Assembly (NCBI GenBank): GCA_034440575.1 | Contig: JAOTOL010001181.1 | Span: 186,001 to 250,000 of the forward strand | Reading direction: 5' to 3' | Length of the DNA: 64,000 nucleotides | Source of the DNA: Imbricaverruca yamaguchii | Lineage: Eukaryota > Arthropoda > Thecostraca > Neoverrucidae | In this document: positions 42,254-55,041 of the stretch, piece after piece | Position numbering within the stretch: position 1 is the stretch's first letter | Layout: each line of letters begins with the position of its first letter | Made by a program: the position numbers and the translations under genes | The notes under the pieces: generated by a model | Told to the model about the DNA's origin: nothing | What the model saw: only the letters and a program-made list of their open reading frames with translations | Databases searched by the model: none

Positions 42254-43250
42254 CTGGCGCACAGGTGTCGGTCACACAAAGGTCACCGGTACTACATAGC
42301 TGGCACACAGGTGTCAGGTCACAAACGGGTTACATATAGGTCACCAATACTGCACTGCTGGTATGCAGGTGTTGGGCCACACACAGTTCACCAGTACTAC
42401 ATAGTTGGCACACAGGTGTCAGGTCACAAACAGGTCACGTATAGGTCACCAATACTGCACTGCTGGTATGCAGGTGTTGGGCCACACACAGTTCACCAGT
42501 ACTACATAGTTGGCACACAGGTGTCAGGTCACAAACAGGTCACGTATAGGTCACCAATACTGCACTGCTAGTATGCAGGTGTCTGGCCACACACAGTTCA
42601 CCAGTACTACATAGTTGGCACACAGGTGTCAGGTCACAAACAGGTCACGTATAGGTCACCAATACTGCACTGCTGGTATGCAGGTGTCGGGCCACACACA
42701 GTTCACCAGTACTACACAGTTGGCACACAGGTGTCAGGTCAACAGGTCACGTATAGGTCACCAATACTGCACTGCTGGTATGCAGGTGTCGGGCACACAC
42801 CGGTACTACACGCTCGAAGGTCACACACAGATCACAGGTACTACACAGCTGGCACACAGGTGTCAGGTCACACATAGGTCACACACAGGTCACAGGTACT
42901 ACACAGCTGGCACAGAGGTGTCTGATCACACACAGGCCACATACAGGTCAATGGCACTACACAGCTGACACAGAGGTGTCTGGTCACACACAGGCCACAT
43001 ACAGGTCAATGGCACTACACAGCTGGCACAGAGGTGCCTGGTCACACACAGGCCACACACAGGTCAATGGCACTACACAGCTGGCACAGAGGTGTCTGGT
43101 CACACACAGGCTGCATACAGGTCAATGGCACTACACAGCTGGCACAGAGGTGTCTGGTCACACACAGGCTGCATACAGGTCAATGGCACTACACAGCTGA
43201 CAAACAGGTGTCAGGCCACACACCTGTGACCTGACACCTCTGTGAACTGC
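42254..43250. repeat. About 109-bp minisatellite containing the fra Ig1a acceptor
   Basis: Nine or so units built from GGCACACAGGTGTCAGGTCA, GGTCACCAATACTGCACTGC and GTTCACCAGTACTACATAG. On the minus strand GACACCTGTGTGCCAG recurs, mirroring the true acceptor GACACCTGTGCGCCAG. At 43207-43240 the sequence turns round: AGGTGTCAGG faces CCTGACACCT. Confidence 0.9.
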
Positions 43251-43640
43251 CCACTCACCTGACATATGAATGCAAGGTCACATGGAGGTCACCAGCTCAA
43301 CCACCCACTGATACATGGGTGTCAGGTCAGCTTCTTATTTGAGTTTAAGGGCACTTTGAACAATGTGGATGCCAGGTAAAGTGGAGGTCACCAGCCCACC
43401 CACCCACTGACATATGGGTGTCAGTTCACATAGAGGTCACTGGCCTGACCACCCACTGACATGTGTGCCAGGCCACATACAGGTTACCAGTCTGAATACC
43501 CACTGATACTCATGTTAGGTCACACACAGGTCACTGGCCTGATCACCCACTGGCACATTGGTATCATGTTACATAGAGGTCACATGCCTGAGCACACACT
43601 GACACATAGGTGTTGGGTCACATATGGGTCACTGTCAGGT
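43251..43640. repeat. Diverged extension of the Ig1a acceptor array
   Basis: About 60-bp units with CCACCCACTGACATATGGGT and GTCACATAGAGGTCAC continue with higher divergence. Copy quality falls with distance from the exon. A partial ultra-short element (TTTGAGTTTAAGGGCAC) lies at 43338-43356. Confidence 0.7.
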
Positions 43641-45241
43641 CACTGTGTTAAAATAATAGTGCTTTGTTCAGGTGTGAAATTTCAAAATGGGTACCATTTG
43701 GTGGTGAAATTCAGCATGGAAACAATGTTGATCAACACACCCTTCACATCATTAAAGCTCTATTGCAAACCAATTGTGTACAAATATGTACACCATTATA
43801 TTTTGTTGCAATATAAATAATGTATGGATTAACAATACCTATATAAACAATACCAATACAAATTGTCATGATACCAACTGATAACATGCAACAGACAACA
43901 TCCCATGCAGTCCCCTCACCTTGAATTGTGTTACAAGATAGTCATGTATCATGGTCTGCAATTGTAAGCATAGACATGATGCTTATAAATTAGCTAGTTA
44001 GGAATGAGGCATGCAGCCTTTAGAAACAGTCATCAAGAAGCACAATTTTGATAATTATTTGGAATGAGTGTGTATTCAGTATCCCAAGAAATGGTATATT
44101 ATACAAAATTTCACAAATGCTACATCACTGTCTCATCACACACCTGCCACATGCAGGCCACTGTATCTGTCCCAATGCCCACTGGCATGCAGGTGTCAAG
44201 TCTCATGCACACCACAGGCTACAGCACAAATCAAACAAAAACTGGACATTGCAGCTTAGGCTGTTGCACAAATTACACACAACTAAAAACAAACACACTG
44301 TAACTGAAATTGATCACAATACAGCTTCAATCATCAGGGACACATCAAACTCACCTAAAACAGTTGCTCGTAAAGTGAGTAATAGGGACAGCACTGTTCT
44401 CAGCTTCACAGCACTGTCAAAACAGGAACTATAGGCATCTAAGTACCACATGATAATCTTCTTCAGAAACAATTAAGGTAGCTCAGTGCATTTCTTCACA
44501 TTTGCCTACTGAGCACTTTGGTTAACATTTACATTACATAAAAAATATGTAAGCATAGGTGTAAATGCTTTTTCATCTTCACAATCAAAAGTAATATTAA
44601 TGCATGTGATCTGGAGTTCAATGTCAGTCTCTTGAGGTTAGGTATTCACAGTGTATCACCTGGAAAAAAGAGTGACTAAATAAATAATGATGCACCAATT
44701 AGCACAAGTTTTACTTCCATGGAAAACAAAGATGAGGTGAAACAGCATGGACATTATATTATTTTAGAATGAGTATTTTCTTATATTGTTCACCTAGGTA
44801 CAAGTTAAATTAATTGAATTGAGATCAACAGGCCAAACAATACAGACCAAACTAATTAACCAATAATATTAACAGATGAGGCAGAAAATGCATGTCTAAA
44901 TTTTGATGCATTTCATTCTGGATTTGGGTCATGAGGTTCTTCATCCACCACTGCCCTTCCCACCTGACACCAATGCTGCAGAGCCACTGCAACAAGCTTC
45001 ATTCATCAGTGAAAACAACATGCAATTATGCTATCTCTCACCACAGATGCTTTTGATGTTTAAATGATGCCCATGTTAATGCAGCCCTGGGCTGTTGTCC
45101 CTGAAATCCCTGGAGTTGAACAGCTCTGATCAAATCAATTCAAATCATATCATAAAGCAGCAGGAAAACATACTCTCTGAACCAAAAGTTAGTCTAGGAC
45201 CTTCTATATATCTTCCATCTTTTCCACCCATACAATATGAA

Positions 45242-45244
<3 letters not shown>

Positions 45245-45296
<52 letters not shown>

Positions 45297-45302
45297 TTAT
45301 AA

Positions 45303-45360
<58 letters not shown>
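45245..45360. repeat. (AT)n microsatellite in two blocks
   Basis: Two AT runs of about 45 and 56 bp are separated by a T10 run and ATAATG. Confidence 0.95.
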
Positions 45361-45362
<2 letters not shown>

Positions 45363-45852
45363 ATGTATCAATATGCATATAGATAATACTAATATAATAA
45401 AATACAATAACAATATAATAATTCAGAAAAATTGATTTCAATCATTTTTGCAGCTTTCTAATTGACACCAATTGCTGTTTGGTGGCAGGGAGAAAACAAT
45501 GTTAGATGGAATGCTTTTAGTATAATTTCAAGTGCCATTTTCTATTTCAAAACCCACACCCAAATATGCTGCAAGTAATAAATAAGTGGCTGCATGAGCA
45601 TCCTACTTGTAAGCCATGTTGTGGATATTTCTTATATCTCTGTTCTGAGCAGGTCAGGAGTATCAGGTATGGATCTATACACTTGATTGACATTGATGAA
45701 GTATACCTTTGCCATTTTATCTGCTGTTACTCAGAAAATTGCAAATAACCACATCCTTCACTAATTTAGCAGTACCATCAATTTATAATCTGTCATTCAC
45801 ATGTTGGCCACCAGATGCCATAGAACAGTGTTCAGTCTTGATGTAAACCAGA

Positions 45853-46025
45853 AAGTGGGGTGGGGATGGCCAAGGAGATGGGCTCTGAGTACCAAAGGTC
45901 CCAGGTTTGACACTAGCACTGCTCGGGACATTTCCCAATCCTGCTGCCCACTTGTGAAACAGTGTGGGTTGTGCCATTAGCTGTGAATGTGTATCAGATG
46001 TGTAGTGAACCACCTAATAAACAAA
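45853..46025 (+). mobile_element. tRNA-Leu/Ser-like SINE, family 1, copy 2
   Basis: It reads GGGGATGGCCAAGGAGATGG, then AGGTCCCAGGTTTGACACTA (B-box, one change) and a tail AATAAACAAAAAATAAATC. It aligns end to end with the copy at 1097-1277 but is more diverged, and its duplication is unclear. Confidence 0.8.
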
Positions 46026-46297
46026 AAATAAATCAGGGTGTTGTCATTTGCTGATTTTCATACATTCCATGCTACTTATTTCAGCACCATGATAGTGAAT
46101 ACTACTTGATTAAAACTGATGTGAAAATTACAACTGATAATTACCTACTTCCAATGGATGCTAATCATTATGCCAGGTCTCTGCACTGAACCTTTTTCTT
46201 GAACCCATGTGACCTGGGAGCAAAAGCCTCTGTAAAACTACCTTGTGTGTTATGCTTGTGCCTAAGCATCTCACAAACTTACTGAACTTCATTTCAG

Positions 46298-46461
46298 AAG
46301 AATCTTTCTAGCTTGAAGCTTTTTAGGCACCATGTCATCCTGTGGCAACTTCCCAAAAATGTATCCAAACCAATTGATAATGTGGAAAGACAACATTGGG
46401 AGTTATAACACTTTAGACAGCATAATGAAAGATGATACAGCAGTTGGTCATGAACTGAAAG
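46298..46461 (+). other. Weak candidate first coding exon of unknown gene
   Basis: Acceptor AACTTCATTTCAG, a start in good context (GGCACCATGTC, ATG at 46332), 43 open codons and donor CTGAAAG|GTAGGC. The peptide resembles no family I know and no partner exon is evident. It may be chance. Confidence 0.15.
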
Positions 46462-49400
46462 GTAGGCATTTAAATTTGGAAGAGAAATCAGTGGTCATTA
46501 TCATAACAACGCTAATAAGCTTAATAAACATGGCACCCATGTCAACAATTTTGTTCCAAAAATATGGTGTGCAAGATAAAATGGGAATTTACTAAACATG
46601 GGTTGGTAGCTAGGTATTAGGTAGGTAATCTGGTGTTCTGAAGGGATATACCTAGGTACATCCAGGACAGAACCTTGGGTAATGACACCAGGCTTTGCCA
46701 AGACTAAACTTCTTTTTAGAAATATTGATTTAATGGTGTTGCCTTCGCAAGACAGAGATTGCACGTCATAGGCCCAGAAATTGGCCTTAAATTGAGGTGG
46801 AACCTAAGCGAATTGTAATGGCACATACACTAGGTTGGACTTAGGTAGGCGTCAACCCAAGTACGCACAAAAAATACAAGGGATTTGGTTAATATTATTG
46901 TTTGGTGTCTAATCCACGGCAAACAATCGTTCTCTTAAGCACATGAAATGGGTATAATTATTCACCCATACGCGTATACATACCAGCCGCCCCTCAATAC
47001 CGATAGACAAGCCGAGCGCTTATCAGGCGAACAATGGTGATAATAAATTGGAGCAAGGCCTTTAGTTTGAGTAGGTTGATTCAGTGCTAGTTCAAGAAGC
47101 TCATTCAACGTTCATTTTAATGACGTCATGTAGGCGACTTTTCTTCCATTCAGGCGCAAGGTAACTGTGGCAACAAGGGGAATAAACGTAATACGCGTGG
47201 AAGGTGTGGCATGGATCTATGGTTGTGGTATGTTACGTTCATTATCTATGTTTAATTTGGGACGTATACGAAAAATTAACACCATGTACTTGCTAAAACT
47301 CCAAGAAATTCACTTTTCGATTCTTTGATATATAACATTAGCATATACCAGGTATTCAAATATGGAAGATGATAAGTTCGGTGGAATTAAAGAAATAAGA
47401 TATGAAGGTAGTGTAAGCAATTCACACTTCATTTCGTCGCCTGCTAAAATAGAGAATGAACACATAGATGTCTTAATTTTCCAATAATTTAGCTATGTGC
47501 TGTCATTGGCTCAGCCAGGACTACCCTCCAGGGAGGTAGGATATCGACGTACATATGCTAGCTTTACATGCTTCTTGACTCACCGCAAAATTGGGCTACT
47601 CATCGCAGACGATCGCGCATCACTCTAGCCAGGGGGTCCAAGACACCGCCAAGCAGCAGAACCGCTAATTTGGAGGGCTTGGAGTTTGGCTAGCTCGGAG
47701 GGCAGAATGCATTGGTGGCTATGGGAAAATCCCATGTGAAGCCAAATATATTATGCAATGCTTTGGTTTCATCAAAAGTTGTTTCACATTTAGAAAAGGC
47801 TGCACATCATTGACCAAGAATATTTTATATGGAAGGAACACCGAAAATATTCGACCCACTAAACATGCCAACGCTGCCCGCTGTCGGTATGTATCGGTGC
47901 GAGATCGACATATCTCGTAAGCAACAAACCAACATCGGACCGCTCTCGGCCCGACATCGACAAACGGTCCTGGAATATATCATATATCTGGTTGAGTTCG
48001 GCATATTAATAGCGACCAGCCAACGTCGGGCCGCTGCCCAATATTTCACTCCCCGGCCGACAGCAGGCCGCTAGCGTCCGTACAGCTGCACGACATCTTT
48101 CCGACATCAACCCAATCTGTTACCCGACATACAGCATCTAGGGAATTTGTGTTACACTCCAGTATCCAGGGAATTTGGAATTGGTGCGGTACCACTCATG
48201 ATCGCCCCCAGTAAAGCTGTATTTCCCATCGCACAAGCATTGTTGCAATTGCAGCTCGGAATACTATATCATATGGCTAGTCGCTGAGCAAGCTGCTCAA
48301 GTGCGGAGAATTCAATCAATTATCCGATTATGGCAATGATTGCAAAAAGATATACATTAAAATGGAATTTATTGAGGTAAAATCGCATTCGTGGCATGCT
48401 GCATTTTGGTTATAAAATGAGTACATGAACAAACTGCAGGAAATATCCCAAATATATTATTAGTTCATATTTGGGTTCATGCTTGTTGGTAGACTATTTA
48501 TGACGCACCGTGAAGGAAATTTTGCTCCACATTGATAAGTGCGTCTGATGCGGTAGGTACGCTGCCTTTTCAAGTATATTGACAGCGGTGGTTCGCTTTT
48601 GTTGAAATAATTATACGGAACTGTTTCCTGAGCATTTTATTACTATAGATCTGTACTGTTTGGGATATGGAGCTATTCATGTACTGATATACTGGCTCTG
48701 CTCAGGTTTGGTATTTTTTTACTAGAACAAAAATAGCTTATTCTGTGATCATTGCAGCGTCTTCTGTTGTTTCTGATGCCATGGGGCCTTCCGCCCTGCA
48801 GTGGCTATTCTTTCCATGAGGCAGAAAACAGTCATGTGGCTATAAAACAAAGAGGTGTTTAAGCACCTAAGTAGGTTACAGTTGAAGTATTGTGAAGATG
48901 TGACAGGCAATGCTCAGGTAGACCAGGTATTCTTCAAGTATTCCCCTCACTCTTGAGAGCTTCACCTCACCTCACACATGAGCTCGAAATGCTCATGAAT
49001 TGTTTATAAAAAAGGATCATCCCAGAAATAGTATTACCATTCCAAATGATGTCCACATTGACTAGGATTTGCAATATGTTGTGAAAAATGTTTTTCAATC
49101 CAGGTAACTAGTTAGTCATTTGGGCTTTGGGGAGTTTCAACCAGTTTTGATCATTCACAGATCCATGTAATGATGCAGTGCTTAGGTTACCAGTTAAGGA
49201 TATTGCATCACAAAGTACATTTTCTGTAAGATGCTACAAATTGTATAAGGCATATTTGCCAAAGGAAATTTAACAAATAAATGTATTCAGCAGCTAAGGA
49301 AGGGTACATTTAGTTAATTTTGAAATAAACCTTATTTCTGGGGTCAACTTATTACTGAAAGAATGTTAAGCCTAGTGAAAAGTCCTTCGCTCTCATCAGA

Positions 49401-50384
49401 CTCTAGCAATAATTTTCATAACTTGTCTGTTTTAGCTATTGATTCCAATTCACTTTCTGGTGACTGCAATGAACCTGATTTTAGGAGGATCTATATTTCA
49501 AGACCCTTTTGAGCTAAGGGCTAAGACCATTGTCTTTGTAATAAAAACTACAGATCACCCATACATACAACTTGTGAAAAGTCATCTTGCTTACCATGTG
49601 CAAGAAAACAGAGATTATTCAGTTTTCATCATTAGTGCACTGGTGTATGCAAAATGATTTCAACTGTCACTATCACACAACATATTAACAAGACATAATA
49701 TGGAATAATGTTATACATTCAGTAAAATATAATGAATAATACAAATTGATAATGGAAACAAATATGAATATAAAAATTTAACAAGGAAAGAGCAAACATA
49801 TGGCATAGGTTTTTTAGAGAATATATGGGACACTACTTTAAAAGCTTGGTTTCCCCTGATCTTCCATCAGTTTACTTCAAGAAATAGTGTAGAAGAACCA
49901 TGGAAATAGTTCAGATGCACACATTTTAGTTAAGGAGTTTGAATATGATTTGCAGTTGCTTTGTTGCCATAGATAAATAGGTCAGTTATTTGATTTTATG
50001 TTTTTTTTGTGCATTTCAGATAGCTTTTTGAACTAGGCAGCCCAGTCCAATTCAGTTGGAACTTTTGATTGGTTCTAATTGAACTTCCTGACAAGCTCTC
50101 ACCTGGTTCTCTCACCTGGTTGGCTCCCCAAATTCTCGAGCATCACTCACCCAGAGATGAGTTCTGTGACCGATGAAGGGGAGCCAGTATCTGCAGGTAT
50201 GCCAGTCCCCTAGACTAAAGAAAAGTATGGTTATCAGATAGACAGGGCAAGACACAGGAACTGGAAAGTGTACCCTAAGCAGAAATTGTATGCTTAGAGT
50301 AGCCACATCTGCTAATATGTTGTAGTCAGAAAATATTTCTCATGGAAGCTAAGAAAGATGAAGTATAGAGAAGTAAAGCTACTC

Positions 50385-53345
50385 TACAAGTTAGATTAGT
50401 ATATTACCATAGTTAGTCCTATGCAATATATTCATACAACAATGTGCAGAGATTGCATGCAGTGCTGCTTTAAATGTCCCTAGGGCTGTTAAGATTACCA
50501 CATCTACAGGCAGCAAATTCCAGGTGGCACAGCATCTGAGGCTAAAAAATATCTTCCTGCAATCTACTGATGCTCGCCTGTGTGCCATTTTCAGGGACTG
50601 GCCACTTGTGTTCACTGAAGGTGCCAGCACAAATATGTCAGTCATCTTAATGGCAGAATGGCCATGAAAAATCTTCCAGCATTTAATCATGTCTGCTCAA
50701 ATTAATCTTCCTTTAACTGAGTACAAATCTAGTTTCTGTAACCGGGCTCCATAATCCAGACCATTCATCCCCCCTATGTTTCTTGTCCACCTTCTCTGTA
50801 TAGATTCTAGATGCTTTAAATCCCCAATGTAACCTGTGTTCCAAACACAGGATGAAAACTCCAAAAGTGGCCGACATGAGTAATGAGTGTTTTCATAAAT
50901 TCAGGTGAGCTGCATAAAGCAGAACTTAGCAGGTTGCTGGCCAGGCTCCCAGCTTTCTGTACTATTCTGTCAACATGTTGATGAAATCGCAGGTTTGTAT
51001 CTACTGTGATGCCCAAGTCAGTATGGACGTCAACAAAGCTCACACAAAAACCATCCAGATAATAATTTGTGTAAGGACCAAGATTTATAGAGTCATATGA
51101 GCCATGGTGTACTTTCAGAACTGCACATTTCTTGGCATTCATTTCTAGTCCCCATGACTTGGCAGTACCAACCAGAGTATCTATATCTTTTTGACCCTGT
51201 GAAATGCCAGCCAGCAGGTCTGAGAAAGATTTGTACTTTCATGTATATTTTTAGGTCATCTGCAAAAACCTTGAATTGAGACTGAATATCATGAGGTACA
51301 TAGTTCACATAGATCAGAAATAACACAGGACCTAGCACAGAGCCTTGAGCTACTCCACTCAGAACATCCCTAGGTTTGCTTGAAGACCCAGAGACAAGCA
51401 CTTGCATTTTCCTCCCACAGATAATTTTTTTTTAATCCAGGTGAGGATTGTCTCTGAGATCCCTAAAGCTCTCAATTTTGTCAGTAGTAGGAAATGGTTA
51501 ACAACATCAAATGCCTTTGAAAAATCAAAGAAAATTATGTCCACCATATATCCCTCATCTAGCCAGGTAGAGACAGTCTCATATGTTAGAAGTAACTGAT
51601 CCTCTATGGAACGTCCACGCCGGAAGCCAAATTGTCCTTGGTCCAGCAAATGATGGACCTCCAAATATTCTGTGAGCTTCTCAACAATTATACATTCAAG
51701 AATTTTGCATGGGACAGAAGTAAGACTCACCGGGCGATAATTTAGTGGGTTATGCCTCAACCCCTTTTTAAAGATTGGGATTACTTTTGAAGTTTTCCAA
51801 CTGTCAGGAAGACTTCCAGTAGAAAGGGATGAGCTAAACATTTTGAACAATGGGTTTACAAGCTCCTCATGGCAGGATGCAATTAATTTATGGTGGACCC
51901 CATCAGAGCCCATGCTGGAGGACCCATCCACCTCACTCAAACATTTTTAGCACATCAGCTTCAGAAATATTAATGTTCTGCAGCTCTGCTTCAGTGGTTT
52001 GGTGTGGGGCTGGGTTTGCTAGTCTACCTGTGCAATATACTGAGGAAAAAGCCCCTACAAATATTTCAGCCATTTTCTGGCAGTCACTTGTGATTCCATA
52101 TTTCCCCCTCAATGGCCCAAGGGATGTTTTGCCGATTTTCTGATGTAGTATGTAAGAGTGAAATTCCTTGGAAGATAGTTTGTGAATTAATGACAATTCA
52201 TACTTAATCTGGGAGTGAATACTAAAATTTCCATACTGTTTATTTAAATTTTGGGAAGATCTCAGTGAACAATCTGCCGGTGCAGACTGTCTCCCAAATT
52301 GGTCTCTGTCCTGTTTGTACTTTGTCAATTTGTCCATGCATCTTTTCTCCTGCTTAGTAAACTTTGAGAAGGTCTGGTTGGCCATGGAGGATGCCCCTTG
52401 GTACAACAATGGGTACATATAAATTTACAAGAGCTGATAATATTTCTAGGAACCTATTGTACTTTCCAATAGTGTCTAAATACTGAAACTCTTTTCTCGT
52501 TGCCAAGACCTTTTCAGCCAAGTTTCCTCGGTGCCAAGACCTTTTCAGTATGGTATTGCTAGATGTAGTTAATTTTCTTGCCTGAAAATAATAGTCGATT
52601 AAAACAGCACAGTGTTGGCATTGGGGAAAGGGGGGAAATATTTCTACCACCCCAACTGTATACTTCAGAAGTTATCATTAAATATAGTGTGTTTCCGGAA
52701 ATTACAAAGGTAGGCTGATGAATCCACTGGGTTAGACCAAGCATCTGAAAACAGTCAATGAAAGATCTATCTGTGGGAGTAATGCTCACTGTGTCAGTAG
52801 CACCATCAGACCAATGCACTGATGATAAATTATTATATCCAAAGATAACTATTTCTTTGCCATAAAAAAAATCAGTTAAAAAAATAGTTACCAGTGCCTG
52901 GTTCCAGTCCTCAGAGTTTGATGGAGGGTGGTAAACACACACTATGTGAAGGCAGAAATCCTTCAGAAGAATAACATGAACATTGGGAGTCGAGACCTTG
53001 ATTGATTGAAACTTAATGCCCTGCTTCACATAAAGACAAACACCATGCTTGGGAGTAGGACCAATTGTGTCAGTTCTCACTATCTCATAACCTGCTATAT
53101 ATACAAACAAGCTAGGAACTGACAATAACAACCAAGTTTCGTTAACTGCCAGTATGTCATTTTTTTTTGTCTGAGAGGAAAGTTTCGTTAACTGCCAGTA
53201 TGTCATTTTTTTTTGTCTGAGAGGAAAGTGGATGGATACATAATTTTGTTTTGTATGCAATTAAGATTCACTAAAGATATTTTAAGTTTGGACAAAAACA
53301 AAACTTGCCAGAAAGTATTCAAGGGAGCCTTACTTGTTAGTTTAA
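50385..53345 (-). mobile_element. CR1/L2-like LINE A, ORF2 (endonuclease and reverse transcriptase), broken
   Basis: Minus strand. The endonuclease part runs about 53340-52560 (LAVNETWLL, VYHPPSNSEDW, VIFGYNNLSSVHW). The usual GDFN is GYNN and the usual NTLDL is NTLYL, so two conserved Asp residues are lost. The reverse transcriptase (about 51940-51090) keeps GFRRGRSIEDQLL, FDFSKAFDVVNH and FADDLKIY. A 3' segment (50700-50391) has KMAHRRASVDCRK and ATWNLLPV. Several frameshifts and stops make it inactive. A 47-bp tandem duplication lies in the endonuclease region (53130-53225). Its ORF1 is separated from it by LINE B. Confidence 0.9.
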
Positions 53346-54215
53346 AGGTTTTTGCTCCCCCATCCTAGCATGCCTAAATGGCAAATGAAATTTAACTTTG
53401 ATAAGTGCAAAATCATGCATGTAGGTAAGCAGCATATGAAGGCTCCATACTTGATGGGGGGCAAGGGGTTTTAATTATTTAAAAAGAGAAGGAATTAGGG
53501 GGTTTTTTTAAAAAAAAAAAAGGGGGGGAAAAAAAAAAAAAAAAAGAAGCCAGGAAGAAGGCACTGAGAATGCTCGGGGCAATAAATAGGAATGTATCAT
53601 ACAGAAGTGAGGAAGTGATCAGGAAGCTTTACTGTGCATATGTCAGGCCACATTTGGAATACTGCATCCAAGCTTGGTCTCCTAGCTATGAAAAAGATTG
53701 TTGGCTTTTAGAGAGAGTACAAAAGAGGGCTACAAAAATGGTTAATGGCATAAGCAACCTGGCATATTAGGAAAGATTGAAGAAATTGAATATGTTTTCA
53801 CTTATATATAGAAGGCTGAGAGGAGATCTCATCGAGGTCTTTAAATTTGTCAATGGTCTGGAGAGGGGATACCTTGGGGAAATGTTTGAATTTAACAGAA
53901 ATGATGCAATTAGAGGTCATAAATTCAAAATTAAAATTAACCACAGCAGAACAAGGTTAAGGCAAACTTTCTTCACCAACAGGGTAGTGGAACACTGGAA
54001 CCAGCTGCCAGAAAACATCGTCAGTAGCAGCACATTGAACATCTTTAAAAACAGCATAGACAATCATTATAAGAATAGAGGGATTGCTTTTCAGTATTAC
54101 AGGGAGTGCTGATTGGCAGATTTGGTGGGCAACTAGTTCAGTGTACAGAGTGCAACCAAGAAGGGCCCTTGTGGCTCAGAGTTGCACTAATCTTTTATGT
54201 CTTTATGTCTTTATG
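53346..54215 (+). mobile_element. CR1-like LINE B, 5'-truncated 3' end, inserted into LINE A
   Basis: Plus strand. It covers the C-terminal third of ORF2: NFDKCKIMHVGKQHMK, RMLGAINRNVSYRSEEVIRK, YCAYVRPHLEYCIQAWSPSY, RRLRGDLIEVFKFVNGL, FFTNRVVEHWNQLPENIV, then a stop. It ends in CTTTATGTCTTTATG repeats, a typical CR1-type tail. The 5' part contains a homopolymer-rich scramble (53488-53545). It splits LINE A between ORF1 and ORF2. Confidence 0.9.
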
Positions 54216-55041
54216 CCTGCATCTGTATAACTCTTGCAGTTGAGAGTATGTTAGGTGACTATGAATATAAAGGGACTAAGTCCTCATGTTTTGCCATTTA
54301 TCTGGCCTTTTCTAGAAGCAGTCTTCGTATATCACTATCCACTATTTTCGCCCTAAAAATATCCTTCTCCTGACTAATGCATACTATATCTGTAAGGACA
54401 ACCTCAGCACCCATGATTTTTTGTGCTGCTACCATTACTTTTTGTTGTACTTCAGGCAGGGATCTAGCTCCAGAGCTACGGATAATTATAGAATCCCTTC
54501 TTTTCTTCTGCTCCTCCATCTCTCTCAGCTCCTCTCGAATTTCCACTCTGAGCTTCTCAGGGCAGGGTCTGGAGATGTTCGGAGTTGCCTCCCCAGACCC
54601 CCCAGACATCAATGCCCATACCTGAGCAGTAAGTGCCTCTACAGCCTTACACAACGTTTTGACAGTCTGGTGCAGCTGCCCAAATGCTCCAGGATTTACT
54701 CCATTCCCTCCTTAGGAACTGGAAGCTTGGCAGTCAGTGCATATAAATGTAATGCCATCACCTCCATGTTCAACAATTGCCTGGACCACTGCCTCAGCTA
54801 AACCAAGGCACATTGTTGAAGGGTGAAACCAGCAGCTACACCTGTCGCATCCTATGTCATCCAGAGCAACTATGACATCACAGGTAGAGCACTTTGTGCC
54901 AGCTGAATCACTACCACCTGTCACCACATTAGCATAGGTTGTCCCAGCATTAGTAGTATGGTCAGCACTACTACTCTGGGATGACTGAGCTGCACCACGG
55001 GCACCACCTCCTCGTCCACGTCCCCTCTGTCCTCTGGACAT
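54216..55041 (-). mobile_element. LINE A ORF1 (PHD-like zinc finger and RNA-binding part), broken
   Basis: It starts MSRGQRGRGRGGGARG and has a Cys/His finger (CSTC, CDRCSCWFH, CTDC). After an in-frame TAA at 54712 the same frame continues with PEKLRVEIREELREMEEQ and FRAKIVDSDIRRLLLEKA, the usual L2/CR1 ORF1 C-terminal part. A TAA and a shift follow, then HSHLTYSQLQELYRCR. Confidence 0.82.

Larger units (their letters stand above)
43641..50384. other. Region 5' of visible fra exons
   Basis: AT-rich DNA that should hold the missing signal-peptide exon and the promoter, but I could not identify either. It contains a TA microsatellite, a family 1 SINE, a diverged ultra-short element near 49112-49165 (TTTGGGCTTTGGGGAGTTTC), one weak exon candidate at 46298-46461, and a GC-rich patch at 47860-48120 with repeated CCGACATC that may be an old transposon. 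Confidence 0.45.

Noticed and set aside
47825..48074. GC-rich patch with CCGACATC repeats as a coding exon
   Set aside because: Frames on both strands lack family resemblance and splice sites; an old mobile element is more likely but could not be proved.
50112..50306. Minus-strand frame with a hydrophobic start as the missing frazzled signal exon
   Set aside because: No phase-1 donor follows the hydrophobic stretch, and the segment continues into sequence without Ig resemblance.
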